A DNA stretch of 64,000 nucleotides from the NCBI GenBank assembly GCA_913777465.1, contig CAJYRQ010000037.1, positions 1-64,000 of the forward strand, given 5' to 3'. The translations under genes were made by a program, and so were the position numbers. Within the stretch, counting starts at the first letter, position 1. Every line of letters begins with the position of its first letter. Of the stretch, positions 25,051 through 33,447 are shown piece after piece. The notes under the pieces are model-generated. The model ran no database searches. It was given only the letters and a program-made list of their open reading frames with translations, and was not told the DNA's origin. This DNA comes from an uncultured Chryseobacterium sp. (GTDB lineage Bacteria; Bacteroidota; Bacteroidia; Flavobacteriales; Weeksellaceae).

Positions 25051-25833
25051 TTATTTCTTCGACGAGCTTCCTAAAGCTACCATCAGCGGTTTCTGGATGG
25101 TTTTCTGGGAAGCATACTGTGCCCCGCATACGATGCTTGTAAAAAGATAGTCTCCTTTATCCACCACAATAGAATTGTCGCCGTGAGAAGGCACGGGGAG
25201 CCTGTACTTGGTGGTACCGATTCCTTCTATTCTTACAATAATGTTGCAGTCGGATTTATTTTCGATCATAATGATGCATTCCTTCGCATTCGGGTCGTTA
25301 TCAAAAAGGGAGTTTAATATTTTTACGGTTTTATTTTTGTGCTCCACGGGATTTTCCGCCATCAGCATGTTGAATTCTGCTGCTTCAGCATCCGGAAGGG
25401 CAGAAACGGCAGCTGTTGTTACGGAAGGGGCGATGTAGACATTCTTCGGATTACTTGGAGTATAGACTACCGCAGCCTGGCCTACCTGGAGCTCTTTCTG
25501 GTATTTGGCAATCTGCTTCTGCTTAATGATGGCATTCATCTCATCAAAGGATATTTTTGTGGAAGGCCGTCTTTTCAGCATCGCCAGCCAGTCCTGCATC
25601 TGTTTTACCTTCAGGTCTCCGGGCTTGGCATTTTTGATGTATTCCTTCATCATTTCCATTACGCGCGGCTTCAGAACGGATCTTCTGGGATCATCAGGAT
25701 GGGCATCACGCAGAAAGGCATTGATCTCGTAGATGTTTTTGCTCCGTAGAATATCGCTGTAATCTTTACCTTTCGACTGGGCAGAAAGATGAATAGAAAG
25801 CAGAACACTGAAAAATAGAAGTAATTTTTTCAT
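25051..25833 (-). CDS. Secreted protein of the local family, copy 3
   Basis: This 260-residue protein has a cleavable signal peptide (FFSVLLSIHLSAQS) rather than a lipobox. It carries the N-terminal FLRDAHPDDPRRSVLK module, a longer linker, and the C-terminal domain (NKTVKILNSLFDNDPNAKE, then MIENKSDCNIIVRIEG and IVCGAQYASQK) with the family Cys pair. Together with copies 1 and 2 around trmB it forms a small cluster. The difference between lipid anchor and free secretion suggests diversified locations. Function is unknown. Confidence 0.75.
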   Translation of the reverse strand: MKKLLLFFSVLLSIHLSAQSKGKDYSDILRSKNIYEINAFLRDAHPDDPRRSVLKPRVMEMMKEYIKNAKPGDLKVKQMQDWLAMLKRRPSTKISFDEMNAIIKQKQIAKYQKELQVGQAAVVYTPSNPKNVYIAPSVTTAAVSALPDAEAAEFNMLMAENPVEHKNKTVKILNSLFDNDPNAKECIIMIENKSDCNIIVRIEGIGTTKYRLPVPSHGDNSIVVDKGDYLFTSIVCGAQYASQKTIQKPLMVALGSSSKK

Positions 25834-25982
25834 TTTACTAATATTTGGGATTAAAAAAAGATAGGTGTTATTTCTCTCTTTAATAAGCTTTCAGGTTATT
25901 GGTGTATCATTGCATCCTTCATTTTCCCGGCTGATGTAAACGCTTAAATTTATGCTAAAAATAAACATTATTTGAATAAAAC

Positions 25983-26019
25983 AAAAAATGTATACTGCAT
26001 TTTGCAATATACATTTTTT
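25983..26019. terminator. Long hairpin terminator after the 26031 gene
   Basis: The stem AAAAAATGTATA / TATACATTTTTT is extended inside by TGCA / TGCA with one mismatch, and lies just after the stop of the gene at 26031-26819. Confidence 0.75.
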
Positions 26020-26030
26020 TGATCCCTCAA

Positions 26031-26819
26031 TTATTTTACAACATCCTGAAGATGAGAGTTTCTTAGTCTCCGCTGATAAATCGGCAGATACTTTTCAATA
26101 GGGATTTTTATTGCTTCAAAGTTTCCTGCCAATACATAAGGCTCAATATTTTCCGAAGTATATACAAACTGGAGGAAATTATCAATCAGGTTTTCAGGAA
26201 TTTTAAACCGGGTAAAATAATCTTTCCCCAAATAATTTTTGATCTGGCTGATGGATCCGTTCATCCTTTCATATGCTACATAACGCTGTTTTTTCTTCCG
26301 TTCCCCGGAAAGGATGTCATAAATACTCTCCAGGCTGAATGTAAGTCCGCCATCCCGTAGTCCTGCCACCGGCAGCTGCGGAGAGGTTCCGTCGCCTTTC
26401 GGTTCCGGCAGGCCGATTACTTTTTTAATGGCTAATGCTTTATCTTCTTTGCGGATCGAGTTGATGTCGTACCTCAGATTTCCCGTTGGCCTGAAACGGC
26501 TGATGACCACTTCCTGAATATCATGATAAGCTATTTTCAGTTCTACCAAATTTCTCTGTTCCATCATCTGCGGTGTCAGTTTAATATCCTTCCGTTCCGT
26601 TACAATGGAAGTAAAACGGATAACGTCACCCGGATTGGCAGATATGGAAAAATCCCCGTTATAATCGCTCAGCACGGTCTTCAGTGTTGTGAGGTTGGTA
26701 ACATACATCTGGTTGAGATACAATACGGAATTATCCTTCAGAAAAACTTCGCCGGAATAGGTTTGTGCGTTAATTTTTGCCAGAAAAACCAACAGCAGGA
26801 GGGTAAATAGCTTATTCAT
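26031..26819 (-). CDS. Secreted protein with carboxypeptidase-regulatory-like domain
   Basis: This 262-residue protein starts at ATG 26819 (MNKLFTLLLLVF), with a signal peptide ending KINAQ. Residues about 19-95 look like the carboxypeptidase-regulatory-like beta-sandwich: TYSGEVFLKDNS, LKTVLSDYNGDFSISANPGD, then VELKIAYHDIQEVVIS. In Bacteroidota this domain often starts TonB-dependent receptors, but no barrel follows here. The C-terminal part is helical and charged. The start is fixed by a -7 box at 26829-26836. Function is unknown. It lies directly upstream of the large surface-protein array and could be connected with it. Confidence 0.8.
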   Translation of the reverse strand: MNKLFTLLLLVFLAKINAQTYSGEVFLKDNSVLYLNQMYVTNLTTLKTVLSDYNGDFSISANPGDVIRFTSIVTERKDIKLTPQMMEQRNLVELKIAYHDIQEVVISRFRPTGNLRYDINSIRKEDKALAIKKVIGLPEPKGDGTSPQLPVAGLRDGGLTFSLESIYDILSGERKKKQRYVAYERMNGSISQIKNYLGKDYFTRFKIPENLIDNFLQFVYTSENIEPYVLAGNFEAIKIPIEKYLPIYQRRLRNSHLQDVVK

Positions 26820-26828
26820 ATGATACGG

Positions 26829-26836
26829 CAAAATTA
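26829..26836 (-). promoter_or_regulatory. -7 box of the 26031-26819 gene
   Basis: TAATTTTG on the minus strand lies 9 nt before the ATG at 26819. Confidence 0.55.
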
Positions 26837-26981
26837 CACAGAAATTGTACCAACTCATACTTCGCTCAGCCATGAAAACAGGTTAAAATTATATTAAACT
26901 TTAATTTAAAACTGTTAATGAATGTTATAAGAATTCATTTGTTTAAAATATTCCGGTCGGCTTTGTTTTTGATCTTTGTAA

Positions 26982-29900
26982 TTAATAATTTTTTACCAGC
27001 AGCCAGCTTGTGTATTTCACGGTTGTTGTTCCTCCGAATTCCGTCCAGCTGATGAAATACCAGTAAGTTCCGGTATTTACGGGACGTCCCGTTATTTTCC
27101 CGTCCCAGATAAATCGGTTGGCGGAAGAACCTCTGAAAACCTCTGCACCGTACCGGTCGAAGATCCTGAAAATAATATTCTCATTATTCATGAGTGCGGA
27201 ATAATCGATCGCATCGTTATAACCGTCCAGATTCGGTGTGATGGTATTGATGAGATTAATGATCACAAAAGTTCTGGTGGCTTCTTCGCATCTGTTGGAA
27301 TCGCGTACATGCATCGTATGGTTTCCCCGCGGTACATTATAGAATACATTGGAGCTCTGCCAGCTTGTGCCGTCCAGGGAATATTCATAAGGAGGATTGC
27401 CGCCGCTTACTCCGATGGTTACCGTATTGCCGTTAATTTCAATCATCGTGATTACCGGAAGGGTAGATTCCGTAACGTCTACCGTCTGCCGGTAGGTACA
27501 TCCGTCAAATGTAAGATCTACATAATAAGCCCCGGAAGAAACATTGGAAATCGACTGGGTAGTTGCCCCGGTACTCCAGTGATAGCTGTCGAATCCGGGT
27601 CCCGCATCAAGGGTCGTCAGTGTGTTGGGACAAATGGTTTTATTCACCAATGCCGGCGAATATTTAGGGATCTTAACCGTTATCGTAATTGAAGCAACAT
27701 TCGGACAGACACCGGATTTCTGGAATCTGATATAAACGGTGGTTGAGCCCGTTAAGTTCATGGGATTCGTCAGTGCAGCCGTATTATTCTGTGCATCCAG
27801 TAAGGTAGGGTGAAAGGTTGCCGTTACCTGCGGATCTGTAGTGAACTGATTAATGAAAGACTGCAGGTCGAGTGATTTGGTTCCGTCCAGGTCATCATCG
27901 CACATCGTCATGGTATGGCTTGCTTTCAGCAGCGGCACTTTGGCACCGATCGTAAATATAAGCGGCTTGATCACCGGCGGGCATCCGTCCGGAGATTCCA
28001 CTCTGATGTAAATGGTGGTGGTTGTGGTGTAAGACCAGTTGTTGGGCAGTGTATTTGTACTTCCTGAATTGGCTTCCGTAAGTGTTGCATAATATCTTAC
28101 ATTGGTAAAATAAGAAGGGTTGCTCAAAACAATAGGGGTAATGCTTGATAAAGTAACATTCACAACACCATCCAGATTATCATCACAGAAACTTCCCGTA
28201 TAATTGCTGAGCACGTTTGCAAAAGGATATAAATTAAGCGTAATCTGCGCAATCTCCTTACATCCGATATTATTTTTTACCACTGCATAAATGATGGCCC
28301 CATTGGCAGCGGTATAGGTCGCAGGTGTTGGAATTTCCGTTCCGGCCGTTTCGTTCTGTGCATTGAGCAGGGATGTATAATAAGTAATGGTCACCGGTGA
28401 ATTGGTGGTTACATTTGCCGTGGTTAAATTGAATATCCCTTGTCCGGAACCGTTGTCGCAGGACTTAAGCGTTGCGTTGGTCACCGTCAGGACCTGAATG
28501 TTAACCGTTACCGTTACCGTTTCACAGTCGGGAAAATCAGGATTGTTTCCGCAGAAAGTGTAGCTGAATGTATCCGTTCCTGTTGTTCCGGGCGTAGTTA
28601 CCGTATAAGTAATCGCTCCGGTCGCAGGATTTATGGTTGCTGTTCCCAGGGTAGGAGAGGTAAGGATCGCTACCGTTGAAGGGACCGGTGTCTGGGTAGA
28701 ATTCGTAAATGCCGGTATAATGGTTCTGGCTGTACATACGCCATAGGTGGAATTGGTAAGCCGGGTACAGTTTAATACTTTAAATTGTTCGGTAATCAGA
28801 GGTGCGCAGCTTCCCATGGTAACGGAGCAGGTATAATAGCCGGGCTGCGTCGGAGTAATCGATGAACCCGTGGCTCCCGGGATCAGGACACCGCCGACAT
28901 ACCATTGGTACGTATCGTAAATAATAGGATCTACCGTAAGCACGATTCCCGGTATACAGGTTCCTCCGGATCTCAGAATGACCGGCTGGGTGGGGAATCC
29001 GGCAAAAAATCCGCCGTAGCCTACCGCATCACTTCCGGCATTGATCCCTGCCGTAATCGCTTTTGAGGAATTGATGGTAATGGTACCGGTAATATTCGGG
29101 ATGCCATAGGTAACCCAGTTATTGGTTCCCGTCATATCAAAAGGGCCGGTCGTAGCGGGTGGCACACCTCCGTTTACGGTGACAACAGCACCTCTTTCGG
29201 TAATCAGGTTCAGTTTTGTAGGAATATTCAAAATCCCGTTTGGATTTCCTTGGGAATAAACAAAATTCTCATTAATAAGACCAAGCTCATTGATCTGTTT
29301 CGGAAGGTAGCAGTTGAGCGCAGGAATAAAATTAAAGCCACCTGTGGCTACTTCATCTCCTGCAGTGCCATTACCGGCAAGCACCTGATAAATGTAAGCG
29401 TTTTTGGTAGTTTTAATGTACAGGTTATAATGCCCGTTCCCCTGAAGCTGGTACTTCGTACCGGGAATCATAAAATATTGCCCGATATTTAAAACGGCAA
29501 TGGGTGCGGTTTCGTTGTTAACCCGGACTTCCGTATTGTTCTCAGTGGCAATGACAAGGGCACCTTCCATATTGGCTCCGATGCTTCCGTTGCCTTTTAC
29601 AAGAGCAAATTCATTTCCCAGTCTTTCCACAGGAACGGCCTGATCCATCAGGATATCAGAACTAGAAGGAATGTTCCCTGCATACTGTCCGTTAAAGTTT
29701 CCGTTGGTTACATTTATGTTTTTATTGGCCACGATCTTGGCTCCGATGAAACCGTCGGAATTTCCGGTATTGCTGCCGCTCCCGTCGATGATGTATGATT
29801 GTCCTTTGTTTAAAGTAAACGTCATGGTAGGGGTAGTAGCTCCTGTCGTTCCGTTCGAAAATTGTACGGTGGGCTTATATCCCGAAACGGTAACGGTGGT

Positions 29901-30383
29901 GTTATCATCCGTTGCGAGAATACTCGTCATAAAATTCAGGATCGAATTGTTAACGGTAATGGGAGCAGCGGCTGCATAGAACAGTTTTCCGGTAGAGGGT
30001 ATCCCTTTTGAAGTTATAATTTCGGCATGATTGTAAACTGAAAACCTCAGGTTGGCATAAAAGGGGAATTCGGCTTTTACATAAATCCCTTTTGTGGTTG
30101 GCGTGAAGAGATCGGTCTGTTGGGTGGTAATGATATAATCCCTCAGGATATCAACTTTCTGGGGATTCCCTTTGCTGATGTTTATCGTCGCAATTAAAGT
30201 ATTGTTGTTGTAAATACTTACCGGAAACGGTGTTGTACGGTTAGTAGAAAGGTACAGTTTCTGATAAGGATTGGGATTTCCCGTGCGGTCTACCATAGGG
30301 GCAAACCAATGTTCCCTGTCCAGCTGCGCAAATGAAAAGGTAAAAAAATAAAATATAAATAAAAGGGATAGAATTTTCTTCAT
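26982..30383 (-). CDS. Giant T9SS type B surface protein with IgGFc-binding-like N-terminus, array copy 1
   Basis: This 1133-residue exported protein has a signal peptide (FFTFSFAQ) directly followed by LDREHWFAPM, the start shared by all six array members. Residues about 25-460 resemble the IgGFc-binding N-terminal domain (AEIITSKG, DDNTTVTVSGY, VPVERLGNEFALVKGNGSIG). A PKD/Ig-like segment with YQWYVGG and VPSTVAIL follows. Then come two to three modules of the CDDNLDG / CDNGSGQGIFNLT type, and a segment LDAGPGFDSYHWSTGATTQS. The C-terminus (ITPNLDGYNDAIDYSAL to WLLVKNY) is the CHU_C type B sorting domain. It probably sits on the cell surface after T9SS export. The promoter box is at 30401-30408. 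Confidence 0.88.
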   Translation of the reverse strand: MKKILSLLFIFYFFTFSFAQLDREHWFAPMVDRTGNPNPYQKLYLSTNRTTPFPVSIYNNNTLIATINISKGNPQKVDILRDYIITTQQTDLFTPTTKGIYVKAEFPFYANLRFSVYNHAEIITSKGIPSTGKLFYAAAAPITVNNSILNFMTSILATDDNTTVTVSGYKPTVQFSNGTTGATTPTMTFTLNKGQSYIIDGSGSNTGNSDGFIGAKIVANKNINVTNGNFNGQYAGNIPSSSDILMDQAVPVERLGNEFALVKGNGSIGANMEGALVIATENNTEVRVNNETAPIAVLNIGQYFMIPGTKYQLQGNGHYNLYIKTTKNAYIYQVLAGNGTAGDEVATGGFNFIPALNCYLPKQINELGLINENFVYSQGNPNGILNIPTKLNLITERGAVVTVNGGVPPATTGPFDMTGTNNWVTYGIPNITGTITINSSKAITAGINAGSDAVGYGGFFAGFPTQPVILRSGGTCIPGIVLTVDPIIYDTYQWYVGGVLIPGATGSSITPTQPGYYTCSVTMGSCAPLITEQFKVLNCTRLTNSTYGVCTARTIIPAFTNSTQTPVPSTVAILTSPTLGTATINPATGAITYTVTTPGTTGTDTFSYTFCGNNPDFPDCETVTVTVNIQVLTVTNATLKSCDNGSGQGIFNLTTANVTTNSPVTITYYTSLLNAQNETAGTEIPTPATYTAANGAIIYAVVKNNIGCKEIAQITLNLYPFANVLSNYTGSFCDDNLDGVVNVTLSSITPIVLSNPSYFTNVRYYATLTEANSGSTNTLPNNWSYTTTTTIYIRVESPDGCPPVIKPLIFTIGAKVPLLKASHTMTMCDDDLDGTKSLDLQSFINQFTTDPQVTATFHPTLLDAQNNTAALTNPMNLTGSTTVYIRFQKSGVCPNVASITITVKIPKYSPALVNKTICPNTLTTLDAGPGFDSYHWSTGATTQSISNVSSGAYYVDLTFDGCTYRQTVDVTESTLPVITMIEINGNTVTIGVSGGNPPYEYSLDGTSWQSSNVFYNVPRGNHTMHVRDSNRCEEATRTFVIINLINTITPNLDGYNDAIDYSALMNNENIIFRIFDRYGAEVFRGSSANRFIWDGKITGRPVNTGTYWYFISWTEFGGTTTVKYTSWLLVKNY

Positions 30384-30400
30384 TTAGGTTGCCTTTAACA

Positions 30401-30408
30401 CAAATTTA
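30401..30408 (-). promoter_or_regulatory. -7 box of array copy 1
   Basis: TAAATTTG on the minus strand lies 17 nt before the ATG at 30383. Confidence 0.6.
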
Positions 30409-30444
30409 ATAATAAAAAGCATTATCCTGTTAAAAAATTAACAA

Positions 30445-30472
30445 AAAACCATGATTTCAAAATCATGGTTTT
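30445..30472 (-). terminator. Terminator after array copy 2
   Basis: A perfect 13-bp inverted repeat (AAAACCATGATTT and its complement) lies 20 nt after the stop of the gene ending at 30493. Confidence 0.75.
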
Positions 30473-30492
30473 CAGTATTTTAATAAGAGGTC

Positions 30493-33333
30493 TTAGTCGA
30501 TGTTTTTTACAAGGATCCAGCCGGAGTATTTCATTCGGGTCTGCGCCTTATTCGGTTCGGTCCAGGTAATTTCATACCAGTATGTTGCGGTAGGAAGCTT
30601 CTTGCCAAACATGCTGCCGTCCCATTTGTAATTGCTGAATGCATCCGCCTGGTGGATCTTATTCCCGTAACGGTCGTAGATATTGAATACCAGGTCTTTC
30701 TTATAAGATAATTCAGAATAGTCGATATAGTCATTTTTGTTGTCTCCGTTCGGAGTAATGGCATTTAGCAGATTAGGTACGGTTATGGTAACATCAATCG
30801 GTTCACAATTGTAAAAATCTTTTACATACACCCGGTTTTCACCTCTTGGAAGATTTTCAAACAAATTGGAATCCTGCCATTTGATGCCATCCAGCGAATA
30901 TCTGTAAGCAGGCGTTCCGCCGTTTACCTGTATGGTAATCGTATTGTTTTTAATATCAAGCGCTGTAATCACCGGTTGTGCTGCCGGGCTTACTTTCACC
31001 GGCTGCATGGTATAGCATTCCCCTGATTTCAGGTTTACCCAATAGGTTCCGACACCGGCGCTGATGGTTTGGGTGGTCTCCCCCGTGCTCCACTCATAGC
31101 CGTCAAATCCCGGCCCGGCATCCAGTACCGCTTTGTCTTCGATGCAGATGGTCTTATCTTTTAATACGGTGGATTTTACCGGAGGGATAACCACCAGCGT
31201 GATCTCGGCAATGCTGGAACATCCGTTTGAATTCGTTACTTTCACATAGACTTTCGTGTCAGAGGAGATAAAAGTTGATGCCGGTACGATAACGTTCGTT
31301 CCGTTGTTTAGATCGGCAAGGGTTGGGTAGAAGGTTTTCACTACTCCGGTTGCCGTCGTAATAGGTGCGGTTTCCAGATTGAACAGCGCGGTTGTAGGTT
31401 TTGCAGCAATATAGCAGGATCTTACGGATACATTTTTTACCACAGGGTTGGGATCGACGATCATGGTCATGATTACCTGTTCGCATCCTACACCTGTTGC
31501 GGGGTTGGCACAGAAATGATAAACCAGAACATCATTACCCACAAATCCGGCAGCCGGTGTATAGATAATGTTCCCTGTTGAGGCTTCGATAACAGCCGTC
31601 CCATGAGCAGGCGGCGTATCAATCTGCAGGGTACCGGCAACAATGGCCACCGGATGGTTGGTAAATTTCGGAACAATGGTTTTCTGGGCATCGCAAACCA
31701 CCATGCTTTTGGTAACCTGCTCATAGCAGGATTCTACTAAGAAAACGGGAGTGGTGGCGAAGCATCCTCCCATTCCTACTTTTACAGTATAATTCCCGGG
31801 AAGCAGAGGGGTGAACGTATAGCTGTTGGCCCCGGCGACAGGATTGGGTCCCAGGAACCACTGATACGATTCAAAACCGTCTCCCACCTCTAAGGTAATT
31901 CCCGGTGTACAGTCTCCTGTTTTGCTGATGACAGGTATTGAAGTAAAGCCTGCAAAGTAACCGCCGTATCCTACCACACCGCTTCCTCCCGCGATTCCTG
32001 CCGTAACGGCTTTGGTGGAATAGATGGATACATTTCCCGTAACGCCTGTAATGGAGTAGGAAACCCAATCCAGCGTACCCGTTACATCGTAAGGCCCCTG
32101 GGCGGCAGTAGGAGTCACCGGTGCTCCGCCGTTGATGCTGTAGGTAACGGCAGCACCTTTTTCCGTTAAGATATTTAATTTAATCGTATTTGATGTGTTG
32201 GGCGGAAGTTTCTCAATCATTCCGATTTCATCGATTTTTCTTGGCAGAAGGCAGTTTAGAGGGGGGATGTAATTAAATCCGATCGTTGCGCTGGAAGTCG
32301 GCGTACCGGCTAGAAGCTGATACACATAAGCGTTTTTAGAGGTTTTTACATACAGGTTGTAGTGGTCGTTCCCCTGGTTGATATAATTGGTATTGCTGAT
32401 CTCATTGACCCGGTAATGCTGCCCTTCGTTAATGGTGGCAACGGCAACGGGATTGTTATTTACAAAAATCTTGGTGTCGTCTTCCGTAGCAACAATCAAA
32501 GCATCCTCCGTAGCAGCGGCTATATTTCCGTATCCTTTCACTAGTACGAATTCTTTTCCGAGCCTGTCGGTAGGTACCGACTGGTCCATTACAATATCTC
32601 CGTTGGTAAGTGGGGTTCCGATATTGTATTCACCGAGGAAGTTCCCGTTGGTAACTGAAATGGGTTTGTCTGAAACGATCTTTGCTCCGATGAAGCCTTT
32701 CAGGTTTCCCGGCTGGTTTCCGCGGCCTTCCACCATATACGATTGTCCTTTGTTCAGGGTAATCGTCATTGCAGGCATGGCGGCTGCAGTCGTCCCGTTG
32801 GTAAAAACAACATTGTTGGCATATCCGGAAATGGTAACGGTGGTATTGTCCTGTGTAGCAAGAATCCCCGTTGTGAAGTTCATAAACGTGCTGTTATTGG
32901 TAAGCGGCGCAACCACGGCATAAAACTTTTTACCGATTCCTGCTTTTCCTTTGGAGGTTAAAATTTCACCGTGGGCAGGAACAATAAACCTAAAGGTCGC
33001 GAAAAACGGCTTGCTCCCTTTCAGGTAAAGTCCTTTGGTACCGACGCTGAAGAGGTCTGCCGCAACCGACCCGATCATGGTGGCTGCCGTAATATCAAAA
33101 AGCTGCGGGCTGCCTTTACTGATGGTAACGGTGCCGATAACAGCATTGTTGTTGTAGATGTCTACCGCAAAAGGTACCAGGGAATCCGTAGAAAGATAAA
33201 GGGCCTGTTTTGCCGTTGTTGTGGAAAAGTTGGCAGAAGAGAAAGGTGCGAACCAATGTTCGGTGTCCCTTTGTGCCGACAGATGTACATATGACAAAAC
33301 AAAAAGAAGCAGAAAGTACAGGTGTTTTTTCAT
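30493..33333 (-). CDS. Giant T9SS type B surface protein, array copy 2
   Basis: This 946-residue copy is the shortest of the array. The signal peptide ends YVHLSAQ and is followed by RDTEHWFAPF. The IgGFc-binding-like region includes GEILTSKGKAGIGKKFYAV and VPTDRLGKEFVLVKGYG. It then has one YQWF Ig-like segment, a TPPAHGTAVIEASTGNIIYT cadherin-like strand pair, and a single SCYIAAKPTTALFNLETAPI module. The LDAGPGFDGYEWSTG segment and the CHU_C domain (ITPNGDNKNDYIDYSEL ... GWILVKNID) end the protein. The fewer central modules explain its length. It has its own promoter and terminator. Confidence 0.88.
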   Translation of the reverse strand: MKKHLYFLLLFVLSYVHLSAQRDTEHWFAPFSSANFSTTTAKQALYLSTDSLVPFAVDIYNNNAVIGTVTISKGSPQLFDITAATMIGSVAADLFSVGTKGLYLKGSKPFFATFRFIVPAHGEILTSKGKAGIGKKFYAVVAPLTNNSTFMNFTTGILATQDNTTVTISGYANNVVFTNGTTAAAMPAMTITLNKGQSYMVEGRGNQPGNLKGFIGAKIVSDKPISVTNGNFLGEYNIGTPLTNGDIVMDQSVPTDRLGKEFVLVKGYGNIAAATEDALIVATEDDTKIFVNNNPVAVATINEGQHYRVNEISNTNYINQGNDHYNLYVKTSKNAYVYQLLAGTPTSSATIGFNYIPPLNCLLPRKIDEIGMIEKLPPNTSNTIKLNILTEKGAAVTYSINGGAPVTPTAAQGPYDVTGTLDWVSYSITGVTGNVSIYSTKAVTAGIAGGSGVVGYGGYFAGFTSIPVISKTGDCTPGITLEVGDGFESYQWFLGPNPVAGANSYTFTPLLPGNYTVKVGMGGCFATTPVFLVESCYEQVTKSMVVCDAQKTIVPKFTNHPVAIVAGTLQIDTPPAHGTAVIEASTGNIIYTPAAGFVGNDVLVYHFCANPATGVGCEQVIMTMIVDPNPVVKNVSVRSCYIAAKPTTALFNLETAPITTATGVVKTFYPTLADLNNGTNVIVPASTFISSDTKVYVKVTNSNGCSSIAEITLVVIPPVKSTVLKDKTICIEDKAVLDAGPGFDGYEWSTGETTQTISAGVGTYWVNLKSGECYTMQPVKVSPAAQPVITALDIKNNTITIQVNGGTPAYRYSLDGIKWQDSNLFENLPRGENRVYVKDFYNCEPIDVTITVPNLLNAITPNGDNKNDYIDYSELSYKKDLVFNIYDRYGNKIHQADAFSNYKWDGSMFGKKLPTATYWYEITWTEPNKAQTRMKYSGWILVKNID

Positions 33334-33355
33334 GGTCTTGAAATTAGCTTTTTAG

Positions 33356-33363
33356 CAAAAATA
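33356..33363 (-). promoter_or_regulatory. -7 box of array copy 2
   Basis: TATTTTTG on the minus strand lies 22 nt before the ATG at 33333. Confidence 0.6.
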
Positions 33364-33399
33364 GATTTTTATTTTTAATTAAATGAAAAAATAATAAAA

Positions 33400-33425
33400 A
33401 AAGCACAGTTTTGAAACTGTGCCTG
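33400..33425 (-). terminator. Terminator after array copy 3
   Basis: The arms GCACAGTTT and AAACTGTGC (9 bp) form a hairpin 22 nt after the stop at 33448. Confidence 0.7.
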
Positions 33426-33447
33426 TAATAATTTAGCTTAGATTTTA